Shown here: in pieces, positions 11,443 to 23,344 of the stretch
How the letters are laid out: each line of letters opens with the position of its first letter
Position numbering within the stretch: the first letter of the stretch is position 1
NCBI GenBank assembly: GCA_040954595.2
Contig: CM082582.2
Coordinates: forward strand, 806,001 to 870,000
Length of the DNA stretch: 64,000 nt
Source of the DNA: Balanoglossus misakiensis
Lineage: Eukaryota > Hemichordata
Direction: 5' to 3'
The notes under the pieces: generated by a model
Told to the model about the DNA's origin: nothing
What the model saw: only the letters and a program-made list of their open reading frames with translations
Database searches by the model: none
Made by a program: the position numbers and the translations under genes

Positions 11443-12590
11443 GTCTCTCAGATACTGTTCTCATGTGGTTTATGTCATACCTTTCCAATCGTAGTCAGTG
11501 TGTACTTGTAAATTCCACCCAATCACCTTTCTATCGGCTCGACACTGGGGTACCACAGGGATCAGTTCTTGGTCCCATACTTTTCAAAATGTACCCGTCT
11601 CCATTTGGTGAATTAGTTCAAAGTCATGGTTGTCTTTATAGTTTTTATGCAGATGACTCTTCACTTTATATGTCTTTTAGTAAAGACAACGCAGCAAGAA
11701 CTGTTTCAAATCTTGAACTTTGTATATCCGATGTTAGGTTTTGGATGTCTGAAAACTTCTTGTGCTTATACGACGATAAGACTGAATTTGTTATTTCCTT
11801 TGGTATTTCAGGTGATCTGTCTGCTAGAGGGATTTCAGAAATTCGTGTTGGCGATTCTCTGATTCCTGTCCATTGTCAGGCTAAGAGCCTTGGTGTGCTC
11901 CTTGACTCTTGTCTGACAATGAAGCCACATATTGGACAGATCTGCCGCTCTGCCACTTTTCATTTACGTCGCATTGCGCTTATCCGCAAATATTTATCTC
12001 ATTCTGCTACAGAGCAATTAGTTCATGCATTCATTACTTCTCGAATTGATTCATGTAATTCACTTTTATTTGGGCTCCCGAAGTATTCAATCAACCGTAT
12101 CCAACGCGTTCAGAATATTGCTGCTAGAATTGTTACTCATTCAAAAATCACCTGTCACATCACTCCAATTTTGTATCAGTTGCACTGGCTACCTGTTACA
12201 CAGCGTATTGTTTTTAAGATGTTAGTTCTCATTTTTAAATCTATAATAAACTTGGTCCAATCTATCTTTCTAGCATGACTAATCTATATGTTCCGTGTCG
12301 CAATTTAAGGTCAGCTGATCAGTTCAAACTCTGCCTTGTTCGATCACGCACCAAGAGTTATGGTGATCGTGCTTTTACTGTTGCTGCTCCAATTCTTTGG
12401 AATAATCTTCCACTCACCATTCGCCAGGCACCAGACTTATCTGTTTTTAAATCAAATGTTAAAACTTTACTTTTTAAATCTGTTTTTTAGCCATTTGTTG
12501 TATTGTACTTTTGCTTTAAGCGTCATTGATCACATTTTTGTGGATACTGACACTATACAAATAAATTATTATTATTATTATTATTATTAT
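11443..12590 (+). mobile_element. 5'-truncated CR1/L2-type LINE, copy 1
   Basis: The element starts inside the reverse transcriptase domain (LSDTVLMWFMSYLSNRSQ) and contains the RT motifs GVPQGSVLGP and the catalytic FYADD. The body continues with ITSRIDSCNSLLFGLP and TPILYQLHWLPV. The C-terminal tail (SYGDRAFTVAAPILWNNLP, then a LKTLLF-type end) lies in a second frame at 12275-12490. One extra base near 12245 therefore breaks the protein. The 3' end is an (ATT)n tail. The flanks show an ATTTTG-type target duplication inside the 308-bp repeat. It is a dead, non-autonomous remnant. The clade call comes from the tail motif and microsatellite 3' end, and Jockey or another clade is possible. Confidence 0.85.
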
Positions 12591-13212
12591 TTTGATTACA
12601 GAGGTGGGGTTTAATCTTGCCTTTGCATATGTTTATCCCTGTCCTGTTGCATTGGGCTTGTATCTATGGTAACCTTATTATCAGCAGTAAGAGCCACAAC
12701 TATGAAACAGTTTTAATATCAAGCACTATCTGAATTACACGGCCATTCTCATTGGTGTATATAGTGTAGTCACGTTATATTTTACTGCAACTGATGAAAG
12801 TCTCCTAAAAAAACAAATGTGTCTTTACCCACTGTGCACAGAGTATTTGAATGATACTCAGTTGATGGTCATATAGTATAGCGCCCTCTGCGGTAGTATT
12901 TTGATTATGGAGGTGGGGTTTAATCTTGTCTTTGTATATGTTTATCCCTGTCATGTTGCATTGGGCTTGTATCTATGGTAACCTAATTATCAGCAGTAAA
13001 GGCCACAACTATGAAACAGTTTTAATATCAAGCACTCTCTGAATTACATGGCCATTCTCATTGGTGTATATAGTGTAGTCACGTTGTATTTTACTACAAC
13101 TGATGAAAGTCTCCTAAAAAACCAAATGTGTGTTTACCCACTGTGCACAGAGTATTTGAATGATACTCAGTTGATGGTCATATAGTATAGCACCCTCTGT
13201 GGTAGTATTTTG

Positions 13213-14360
13213 GTCTCTCAGATACTGTTCTCATGTGGTTTATGTCATACCTTTCCAATCGTAGTCAGTGTGTACTTGTAAATTCCACCCAATCACCTTT
13301 CTATCGGCTCGACACTGGGGTACCACAGGGATCAGTTCTTGGTCCCATACTTTTCAAAATGTACCCGTCTCCATTTGGTGAATTAGTTCAAAGTCATGGT
13401 TGTCTTTATAGTTTTTATGCAGATGACTCTTCACTTTATATGTCTTTTAGTAAAGACAACGCAGCAAGAACTGTTTCAAATCTTGAACTTTGTATATCCG
13501 ATGTTAGGTTTTGGATGTCTGAAAACTTCTTGTGCTTATACGACGATAAGACTGAATTTGTTATTTCCTTTGGTATTTCAGGTGATCTGTCTGCTAGAGG
13601 GATTTCAGAAATTCGTGTTGGCGATTCTCTGATTCCTGTCCATTGTCAGGCTAAGAGCCTTGGTGTGCTCCTTGACTCTTGTCTGACAATGAAGCCACAT
13701 ATTGGACAGATCTGCCGCTCTGCCACTTTTCATTTACGTCGCATTGCGCTTATCCGCAAATATTTATCTCATTCTGCTACAGAGCAATTAGTTCATGCAT
13801 TCATTACTTCTCGAATTGATTCATGTAATTCACTTTTATTTGGGCTCCCGAAGTATTCAATCAACCGTATCCAACGCGTTCAGAATATTGCTGCTAGAAT
13901 TGTTACTCATTCAAAAATCACCTGTCACATCACTCCAATTTTGTATCAGTTGCACTGGCTACCTGTTACACAGCGTATTGTTTTTAAGATGTTAGTTCTC
14001 ATTTTTAAATCTATAATAAACTTGGTCCAATCTATCTTTCTAGCATGACTAATCTATATGTTCCGTGTCGCAATTTAAGGTCAGCTGATCAGTTCAAACT
14101 CTGCCTTGTTCGATCACGCACCAAGAGTTATGGTGATCGTGCTTTTACTGTTGCTGCTCCAATTCTTTGGAATAATCTTCCACTCACCATTCGCCAGGCA
14201 CCAGACTTATCTGTTTTTAAATCAAATGTTAAAACTTTACTTTTTAAATCTGTTTTTTAGCCATTTGTTGTATTGTACTTTTGCTTTAAGCGTCATTGAT
14301 CACATTTTTGTGGATACTGACACTATACAAATAAATTATTATTATTATTATTATTATTAT
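13213..14360 (+). mobile_element. 5'-truncated CR1/L2-type LINE, copy 2 (duplicate of copy 1)
   Basis: The sequence appears identical to 11443-12590 at an offset of 1770 bp, including the truncation point, the frameshift and the (ATT)n length. It also sits at the same place in the 308-bp unit. This is segmental duplication of one insertion rather than a second retrotransposition. Confidence 0.9.
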
Positions 14361-15250
14361 TTTGATTACAGAGGTGGGGTTTAATCTTGCCTTTGCATAT
14401 GTTTATCCCTGTCCTGTTGCATTGGGCTTGTATCTATGGTAACCTTATTATCAGCAGTAAGAGCCACAACTATGAAACAGTTTTAATATCAAGCACTATC
14501 TGAATTACACGGCCATTCTCATTGGTGTATATAGTGTAGTCACGTTATATTTTACTGCAACTGATGAAAGTCTCCTAAAAAAACAAATGTGTCTTTACCC
14601 ACTGTGCACAGAGTATTTGAATGATACTCAGTTGATGGTCATATAGTATAGCGCCCTCTGCGGTAGTATTTTGATTATGGAGGTGGGGTTTAATCTTGTC
14701 TTTGCATATGTTTATCCCTGTCCTGTTGCATTGGGCTTGTATCTATGGTAACCTAATTATCAGCAGTAAAGGCCACAACTATGAAACAGTTTTAATATCA
14801 AGCACTCTCTGAATTACATGGCCATTCTCATTGGTGTATATAGTGTAGTCACGTTGTATTTTACTGCAACTGATGAAAGTCTCCTAAAAAAAACAAATGT
14901 GTATTTACCTACTGTGCACAGAGTATTTGAATGATACTCAGTTGATGGTCATATAGTATAGCACCCTCTGTGGTAGTATTTGGATGATAGGGGAAGGGGT
15001 AACCTACCTTTTCTATACATGTATATGGTTATCCCTCTTCTATTGCATTCCGCTTGTATCTATGGAAACCTAATTATCAGCAGTGAATGCCAAATTGTAA
15101 AACAGCAACATATTTATTATCAAACACTGTATGGAATTGAATATACACAATATGTTTTGTGTGTTTGCTGGCTACATACATGCATAAATACGTACATACA
15201 TATATTACACTCATACTCAAGCACACAGCTAATGGACTCTTTTTTTCATC

Positions 15251-15323
15251 ATCCCCACCAGGAATCGAACCTGGATCTCTTATCACAAAGTGACAAGTGT
15301 GTTAACCATTACACCATGAGGAT
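15251..15323 (-). repeat. tRNA-like SINE head, minus copy
   Basis: This is the reverse complement of the tRNA-like unit at 19714-19786: B box GGTTCGATTCC and A box TGGTGTAATGG are kept, and the acceptor ends have one mismatch. It lies in the left arm of the 15.4/19.6 kb inverted repeat. Confidence 0.65.
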
Positions 15324-15408
15324 TTTTTATCTCCACTAACTGCCAACACACTGTCCAATTGCACATTCACTCACTGACATATTCAACTAACACACCAGTT
15401 TCTTTATT

Positions 15409-17735
15409 TCAAAAAGTACACAGTAAAACATCACAAATGACAAGACAGGGGTATCAGGAATCACACAAATCATACTCAATGTTTTACTGAAGCCATTGCT
15501 GTAAGATTGCTGTAAGTAATGGCACTATTCAATGGTGTTAACACCACATAGCACAATGATGTACTGCACACATTCAAGTCACATACCTTTTTGAAGTATT
15601 AATAAACACTGATTCTATGAACTGTTAAAATTATTTTTTCTTACATCATCCCTGAATACCAAATTTCAAACAAATTAGGCTAGTGCTTTCACATGTTAAC
15701 ACACAATGCATGGCACTGGACAATCATCCTATCCGATCTGAAACCTCAGTGTCACTTACCACAAAACTAAACACGTTATCTACAAATGATTTACGAAACT
15801 AATTCGTACACGACACAATACACATTTGAGTGTGTTGATCTCTTAGTTTGTACATGATACTTTGCACTGATGTACACCAACACTCACCTTGAGAACTCTT
15901 TGGTAGCCAAAACTGTCAAGAAAATAAACAAAACTTTTAAATTAAATCATTAAGTATAATTGTGTATTTAAACAAGTACATCAAGATATACACTTGCCTG
16001 CATAACACACACCTCTCAATAGCCATAATGTATCAATGTCGAGATGACATCACTCCAAGTACAAGATAGCGAATGATGATTTTTTTACAATAACCCCACT
16101 ACTTAAACAGGACAACAAATTACAATGAATTCACTATCAACCTTGTGATATTCAGAAAATCAATTCTTGGTCACATAAATTGTCCTGTCCACAAAATGGT
16201 TTCATGGCATCAAAATATGTTAACAAGTCAACTCTACTTTTCATGCTCCAACCAGATTTCATTGTCTATGTTTTTAACATGCCTGTCACGACTAGAAAGC
16301 ATACACACTAAACAGAGTGGTCACCAGCATAATTTGGCCAATTCTATGCTTGTCCTCACATTCTTACGAACAATTCAAATGTCAAATTATCTAGCAATGT
16401 TTCTGTTATGTACTCACACAGATTGTTCCATATTTGAAGCAAATAATTATCAAAAACAAATTGATTACCCTGATATAAATTCCAATGAAAACCTTAAGGC
16501 TTTTGGTCATGTAAACATACAATATTAACAGAAAAAATAATGGAAAATACAATCCATTTTTACTACTGTTTATTTTTTGACAAATACATATAAGAGACAT
16601 GGAAACTATTGAAGTACACATCCCAAAATAATATCCTACCACTGCTTGTACGTTTCATACACACGATACAAGACCGATCGCCCGAATTCAGCAGATTCGC
16701 TTGCCTAAAACCGTTTCTAAATAATCATATGTACCTGTATACACTCCAAAAATAAGCTTAATTTCAACTTGTATGGAATGAAATAGAAACTCCGATGTAC
16801 CCAGCCTCTGATGTTTCTATTCCTTCAAGCAAACTTCACCATCTTAACATATATACAATTTGCCAAAACATGCATACAAACGAAACCCTTTCAGTATATA
16901 ACGACAACCGCCATATTGGATGTCGCTCGACACGAAAATAAAATACGCCTGACAAAACTGCCATCGCCTCATACACAATTAAAATCACACTACCATTGGA
17001 TAAAACACAACTACATAACCAATACCATCAACTCTTACACGTTCAAACCACCGATTCTGTCATTTATACTCATTTAAAAATAACCACGAGAATATACACA
17101 TATCCCACTAACCTATATTCAGCTGCTGAACAACAAGAGCACTTGATTCGTTTTCGGATGTGACTACGTGCAACAACATACGCATCACCATCACATTCGC
17201 GTTGGGATTCAAGACAGTTTCAATATCTCAAGAAGCAATACAACGAGAAGACCTTCTCGGGATTTTATGCACATCCTGTTGGATATCGCTGCCAAATGTC
17301 TACAGATGATAAAACATGATACCAGAATGTTGTATTGGGGACAACCATCAAATGTTCCCGTGCCAGCACCCTCTATATTCTAGAAACCCTGGTATATCTC
17401 AAGAAACATTACCATTTTTAATTATTTTTAAAAGCAAAAGTAAGTTGTCATTTTATTTGTACAATTATTTCTCTATATTAAACAAGTATACATAAACACT
17501 AAAACATGTTTTGCCATGTTAACATAAATTTATGACCATTTTAAAATACTATATAGCTTATATTTATTAAAGTACAAATTCGGATGTTTTTCATTTTTAA
17601 CCATTTCCACAATCAAAATAAAAAAAAAATCGCATTAATAGTAGATTGGGTTATATTGGATATCATTATGTAAAACTGAAGAGTCACTATGGCATGGAAA
17701 CTACTGAGATATGTGGTAGAAAACCAAAATGCCCA
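15409..17735. other. AT-rich spacer without recognisable genes
   Basis: This is the left part of the 4.2-kb loop of the large inverted repeat. I find no exon with credible junctions and no repeat family seen elsewhere in the window. Open frames are AT-driven and low complexity. Confidence 0.5.
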
Positions 17736-17793
17736 ACAAATATACACAGTGTGTGTTGTGTGTTAGATAGGTACATACATGCATGCATGCATG

Positions 17794-17825
<32 letters not shown>

Positions 17826-17832
17826 CATACAT

Positions 17833-17911
<79 letters not shown>

Positions 17912-17957
17912 TACATACATACATACATACATACATACATACATACATACATACATG
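17735..17957 (+). repeat. (CATA)n/(CA)n compound microsatellite with a repeat edge
   Basis: 17735-17770 matches the reverse complement of 20281-20320 (the flank of the other microsatellite). CATA, then CA, then CATA runs follow. The open frames through it are artefacts. Confidence 0.9.
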
Positions 17958-19190
17958 CGCCCTGTATTGACCAAATACCGTCGTGCAAGCTCATGTACAA
18001 GCTATTTCTTTATGCCTGAACAAAAATTGACCAAATTCTACTGTTTATTATGATTCATTCTTCGAAACAATTCATCTTCTTGCCATATTTTATTTGTTCA
18101 TATAACACATTTTGAAGAAAAGTTGTACAAAGACTACAATATACTAATGGGCTATATTCTCAAAACAGATATATTACCACAAATACTACTAGGGATTGTG
18201 TAGTGGTTTCTTTCTCACTATAAGACATATGATATCTGATATCAACCATACAAACAATATCAATCTTTTTACACACATACATACATTCATACTTACACAA
18301 AAAGCATAAAACACCAATTTATTTTATATAGCCTTATATTAATTTATTTCAATTGTGAAAATAGACACACATACAAAAAAGAACAGAAAAACAATCACAG
18401 TATCTGGTTTATGAAATAAAAAAGACCAAACAAGCAATTGCTTCCGAAATAACATATTCCACATTCTGTCACAAATTGAGCAAATTCCAGTAAAATCAAC
18501 CCCAAGGACCTACACACTAAATTTCAAAGTAATTGTACAAAGAATTTAACTAAACACAACTAAAATTGATCAAAAATTACACATTTCACCACAATTTACA
18601 TAAACTCTACCAACTTCACCCTAGGAACCTGCATACTAAATTTCAAAGTAATTGGCCCCGTGGTTTCAGTAAAGAAAAGTGACAGACAGTGACACCACTC
18701 ACCCAATAAGACAATCTAATAAGCTCAACATAACTGACAACACAGCTAAACAGTTCACCGACAATATAAATACAATTGTGTACATTTCACAAATGACAAT
18801 ATTAGCCTTTTAGTCACCTCTGACTCTAATGTAAAGTACATTATGGTAACTGTTCATTGAAATATTTCTGGGAAATGTTTACTAAGGCTATTTAATATCT
18901 TCTATTTTTTTTTTATAACACATGGTTTCTCTTGCAATTCCTCTTCCAGTAAACAGGATAAACTTTCTACACCATTACACTTATATGCTACTGCCAAATG
19001 GAAGTAATCTAATCCTGTAGTAGCTATAAAGCAGCATTGTCAGGGCCCAAGCAACATGATGAAAAAAGGTGAAAGCACACGTTATAGTTACTCAAACTTT
19101 TACCAGAACATTTTGATAGATCATATTGGTTCACGTCCAAGCAAATCGGACTTCTAACCATATTGGTTAGCTTACAATTTGATAAGTATA
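17958..19190. repeat. AT-rich spacer with diverged ~120-bp repeats
   Basis: 18480-18660 holds two diverged copies of a unit with ACTAAATTTCAAAGTAATTG. It resembles the units at 50540-50900 and 46000-46300. No coding was recognised. Confidence 0.4.
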
Positions 19191-19195
19191 TTAAT

Positions 19196-19495
19196 TAAAG
19201 GGACCCTTTTCCATTAATTATGTTTGATGCAAGACACCATTTATGTTAATGTACATGTGGATATATAGTGAATCAACATTCAACAACACACACTGCTTGT
19301 AGTCACGAGAGTGAAAAATCTTGCCAAAATGAATAATTGGTCTTTACCATTTATTCATTTTGGGCGAGTTTTTACTGTCATATCCTACAAACGGGATGGA
19401 AGCTGTGTGTGGTCGAACGTTGATTCACTATATATCCACATTAACAGTCTCTTGTATCACACATAATTATTAAAAAAGGGCAGCAAAGAGACTTT
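19196..19495. mobile_element. Foldback MITE, full two-armed copy
   Basis: The left arm has CCATTAATTATGTTTGATGC…GGATATATAGTGAATCAACA. The right arm is its inverted partner ending in AATTATTAAAAAAGGGCAGC. Half copies of the same family occur in two introns at 29107 and 31421. Confidence 0.7.
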
Positions 19496-19713
19496 CTGCC
19501 TTTAATAAGCTAATAAAAGTGTTAGACTGCATTGGCTGCTCTATAATACCATATAGCAATGCAGTAACTCCTGTGGATGCCAATTTCTGACTCTCTGTTA
19601 TTTCTCACATGCATTTGTGAATTTTTATTGAAATAAAAAAACTGGTGTGTTGAATATGTCAGTGAGTGAATGTGCAATTGGACAGTGTGTTGGCAGTTAG
19701 TGGAGATAAAACA

Positions 19714-19786
19714 ATCCTCATGGTGTAATGGTTAACACACTTGTCACTTTGTGATAAGGGATCCTGGTTCGATTCCTGGTGAGGAT
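19714..19786 (+). repeat. tRNA-derived SINE head (tRNA-like cloverleaf)
   Basis: The 73-nt unit has a perfect 7-bp acceptor (ATCCTCA / TGAGGAT), a D stem GTGT/ACAC around AATGGTTA, an anticodon-like stem CTTGTC/GATAAG with loop ACTTTGT, and TΨC box GGTTCGATTCC. It resembles a glutamine-type tRNA, but the anticodon arm is two nucleotides too long. No CCA or T-run terminator follows; instead a short A run and a long (ATGT)n tract do. Best read as a SINE head, not a working tRNA gene. Confidence 0.65.
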
Positions 19787-19823
19787 GATTAAAAAAGGAG
19801 TCCATTTGCTGTGTGTTTTCCAT

Positions 19824-19956
19824 GTATGCATGCATGTATGTATGCATGCATGTATGTATGCATGTATGTATGCATGTATGTATGCATGCATGTATGCATG
19901 TATGTATGTATGTATGTATGTATGTATGTATGTATGTATGTATGTATGTATGTATG

Positions 19957-19990
<34 letters not shown>

Positions 19991-20286
19991 TGTATGTATG
20001 CATGCATGCATGTATGTATGCATGCATGCATGCATGTATGTATGCATGCATGCATGTATGTATGCATGTATGTATGCATGTATGTATGCATGCATGTATG
20101 CATGTATGTATGTATGCATGTATGCATGCATGTATGCATGTATGCATGTATGTATGTATGCATGTATGCATGCATGTATGTATGTATGTATGCATGTATG
20201 TATGTATGTATGTATGTATGTATGTATGTATGTATGTATGTATGTATGTATGTATGTATGTATGTATGTATGTATGTATGTATGTA
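19824..20286 (+). repeat. (ATGT)n/(ATGC)n tetranucleotide tract, ~460 bp
   Basis: Pure ATGT with interspersed ATGC steps. All six frames stay open because the tract lacks stops; none is a gene. The tract is palindrome-prone (GCATGC). Confidence 0.95.
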
Positions 20287-21290
20287 CCTATCTAACACAC
20301 AACACACACTGTGTATATTTAATTCCACAATGCTTGATACTAAAACTGTCCACAAAAAAACATTTGTTTATAACCCCTAAGTGCTTGTCTTCCACACTTA
20401 CCTTCTCTTGGCATTTTTTTCCACAGATGATGCAATACTGCTCGTCTCTTCATCCTGGTCTCTTGCGCTCCCCTTTTTACTCTCCCTGAATGCTGACAAC
20501 ACGTACCGTCTCATTGTTCAGTGGATATACCTTGCTGTCATCTGCATCTGCTCCCTCAGTACCCCCTTCTCCCTGGCACAATCATCCAAATACTATCGCA
20601 GAGGGCGCTATACTATATGACGATCAACACAATATCATTCAGATAATCTTTGCACAGTGGGTAAATTAAGCATTTGGTTTTTCACGAGACTTTCATCAGT
20701 TGTACTAAAATGAAATGTGTCTACACTATACAAATGACAATGGCCTTCTAATTCAGAGACGTTTGGAAGGACTAGTGAGCACATACAGCAAATCAGAAGG
20801 CCCAAAATGGCAAGGTTGCATGATTACTAATGGGAAACAAAGAATACACAGGGTATATTTAATTCCACAGAGTGCTTGATACTAAAATTATTGCTGTTTT
20901 ACAATTGTGGCATTTACTGCTGATAATAAGGTTACCATAGATACAATTGGAATGAAACCGGACAGGGATAAACATATAAAGGCTAGGTTAACCCCCCACC
21001 CCCTACCACAGAGGGCGCTATACCGATCATCAAGTCAGTACCATTGAAATAAATCTGTGCAGAGTGGGTAAATTAGGCATTTGGTTCTTCAGATTTTCAT
21101 AAGTTGCACTAAAATGCTATGTGGCCCACTACAAGGATAAATAAGTCAAAAATGGCAAATTTGATATTTACTTTGAGGTTGACATGGGGCAAAGGAGACA
21201 ATACAAGAACACTGAAACTCAATTAGTGAAACACTAAAGTTGTACATGTACTTTATTTCTCTAACAAACTTAGAGAAAATTTACATGGCC
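20287..21290 (-). repeat. Right-arm copies of the 308-bp repeat, unexpanded
   Basis: Read on minus this is the downstream region of copy B: the AATAAA signal at 21252-21257, then two 308-bp-type units with AGAGGGCGCTATACTAT near 20600 and AGAGGGCGCTATACC near 21010. No LINE is present. Confidence 0.75.
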
Positions 21291-21478
21291 ATCTTTTTAC
21301 TCAGAGAACTGATGTTGAAAAGAAAACAATGTTACATCATACAATTGAAATCCTACATGTCACTAATTTCTGATTTTCACAAATGTTCATAAAAAAAACC
21401 TGTTCTCTGCAAACCTTACCCCCCCCCCCCCCCTCCTATTGTCGGTGCTTCTAATGTAACTCTCAATTTTTCCCTAAG

Positions 21479-23246
21479 GTGTTAAAAGAACCAAATGGTG
21501 ATGATATGGTAGAAGGGATATTTGAGGGAATAGACATAGATGAGTAAATATTAACTGCAGTACTTGCTTCCACCAATTTCCAATCATTTTGTGTACATGT
21601 TCACGTCTCTGTGTCTTACCAATCACATTCTGTCCTTTTTATTTTTTTCTAGAAGTGGCATCTTCTGTGTCAGACGGCAAATACTTACAGTGTCCCACCT
21701 TATGCCAGACCTTGGGTACAGAGGAGGCCATATTAGAAAACCTGCCAATGCATGTACACTACTCTATCAATCAAGAAATGCAACAGTCACAAAGATTGAG
21801 TAAGTTAACTAAACCAAAGCAATCTCCACCCTGCAACTTCCCCAGCACTTACTATCTGCATGCAAGTTGTGAACTTTTAATTTAGTATTCATTACAGAAA
21901 CATTTCAGTCCTACAATTCACATGCATCTTATTTTCGTCAACACCAACTTATACAAAATATGATTTAACCATCTTGTTCTCATTTCTCTCCAATGTACAG
22001 AAAGCAGTAGCCTGGATGGATTTACAGAGAGAGAGGCTAGTACACGGCACTCATGTGGACATGCACTACCACATATCATATCTCAAGGGGACTTCGGTTG
22101 TCGCTGTAGTATTTAACCCAAGTTTAACTGTGACACCCACGTCCATACATGGCAAGGTTTTCTCTCCCAAAAGTTTCAGTTTGGCATCCCAGTTACCATC
22201 AGTTGCGCTTTCTCCATGCCTTCTAAGTTGAATGCGATTTACCATCACCGGATTCATACTGTGGTGCAAAGACAATTAAAAACATCGATTGTAAGTCATT
22301 TAGTAGAGATACCATTATTACCAAACCTCGTTTTAAAATACATGTAATCTGTACTCGAAACTATCATTTTTTCTTTCTTTCTAGAATATGACTTGTAAGC
22401 GAGTGCCGCGTTTAAATTGATACTGAGAATAAACACCGCTAATCGACGATAAAATCAACGTATTTTCAAATGCAAGTGAACGCATGGAGGCGGCCATATT
22501 GAATTTAGGTTACATCCCAAGACATTCCGACTGGGCTTCAGGTGGATTCGGGAAAGGTCTCTAAAACATAATCGGTCATCCAGTTTTGTATACTAAATTT
22601 CTAAAAATGTAGGACATGGGAGGTTAACATACCCACAATGACTACACACAAAAAAGGGCCCAGGCGTTTCGGGGTGCGATTGTTACGTACCTTAGCTCCA
22701 TCATCTGCAACCAGCCAAGGCCTGGCTGTGAAATTGCGCGTCATGGAGGATGTCGAGATCCGGAATTCCGCCAACGGGAAACTGTTTAGCGTGCCTTGTA
22801 TGCAGCACGATGGCAACGTTCTGGAACTTAAATTCTGGAAAGAAAATCCGAAGTGGCTGAACAGATTACAGAAGGGAGAATACGTACAGCTCCGAAACTT
22901 TTCCACTGGAAGAGATAATACCATTTGCCTCTATGATAGAGCAAAGGCCGGGGATGCCATTACGCCGTTAAACCTGAAATATAGATTGAGAGTGGATATT
23001 GTTTTACACAATTTTTGAACATTGAAGTAAAGTATTAGAATGATGGAGTCCGATAGAAAAAGTGAGTTGGTAATTTCGGCATCCGACTTCGTTATTAAAA
23101 TGGAAAGATTTGCGATTTGAGATTCGGTTACCATTTGGAAGTTTGAAAGGAAATATTTCATTCAAGTACAGTGGCAACTACTGGATTATGGAGAATATTT
23201 GAAATGTTGATGAACGGAGACCTATTAGAATCAATGAAAACCTACC
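21479..23246. pseudogene. RPA-like gene copy C, with exons in mixed orientation
   Basis: Exon 1 (to 23246) and exon 3 (22275-22085) are on minus. Exon 2 (about 22709-22945) is on plus and still open. Exon 4 (21479-21543), exon 5 (from 21653) and the last exon (from 22001) are on plus with fair junctions (ccctaag|GTG, GATGA|GTAAAT, ttctag|AAGTGG, TTGA|GTAAGT, gtacag|AAAGCA). Exon 4 reads VLKEPNGDDMVEGIFEGI, acidic. Exon 5 reads a DGKYLQCPTLCQTLG segment in one frame, though the frame carried in from exon 4 is uncertain. The last exon reads AVAWMDLQRERLVHGTHVD. No single-strand transcript can join them all. The copy supplies the exon structure missing from A. Confidence 0.6.
22638..23018 (+). 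CDS. Inverted but open exon 2 (first OB-fold) in copy C
   Basis: A 126-codon frame contains the exon 2 domain (LELKFWKENPKW, QLRNFSTGRDNTICLYDRAK), with only a few changes against copy A. At its right end the domain runs straight into the reverse complement of the exon's own beginning (gccggggatgcc, about 22948), so the core has been flipped within the exon. At its left end a sequence reading GCTAAG|GTACGT on minus makes a donor-like junction. Whether anything transcribes it on plus is unknown. Confidence 0.4.
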   Translation: MTTHKKGPRRFGVRLLRTLAPSSATSQGLAVKLRVMEDVEIRNSANGKLFSVPCMQHDGNVLELKFWKENPKWLNRLQKGEYVQLRNFSTGRDNTICLYDRAKAGDAITPLNLKYRLRVDIVLHNF

Positions 23247-23344
23247 TTTATTGGTGTTACGGTTACTACACCTGACAGACCGCTGGTCTGCGTCCGACCG
23301 ATTTTGAGCGCCTAGCTCTTGTGGAGACATGCGGAGGTACAGCG

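Larger units (their letters stand above)
11131..14670 (+). repeat. 1.77-kb tandem segmental duplication containing the LINE
   Basis: 11131-12900 and 12901-14670 match base for base as far as I can read. The match covers repeat units, the LINE and the downstream unit, and ends where GTATATG becomes GCATATG at about 14705. Unequal crossover between 308-bp units explains it. Confidence 0.85.
10140..15000 (+). repeat. Tandem array of a ~308-bp repeat, about eight to nine units
   Basis: The phrase GCGCCCTCTGTGGTAGTATT (or close variants) marks unit ends near 10198, 10497, 10806, 11115, 11423, 12890, 13195, 14660 and 14970. Where no insertion intervenes the spacing is 300-310 bp. Each unit also holds GGTAACCTAATTATCAGCAG and CACTGTGCACAGAGTATTTG. 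Two units are interrupted by a LINE. Two inverted, unexpanded units occur at about 20590-21030. Confidence 0.9.

Noticed and set aside
19714-19786. Functional tRNA gene
   Set aside because: The anticodon arm is two bases too long, no terminator follows, and it occurs as dispersed copies; a SINE head fits better.
17687-20489. Several frames of 60-240 codons made of Met/Tyr/Val/Cys or His/Thr/Ile repeats
   Set aside because: They are translations of CATA/ATGT/CA microsatellites, open in all frames.
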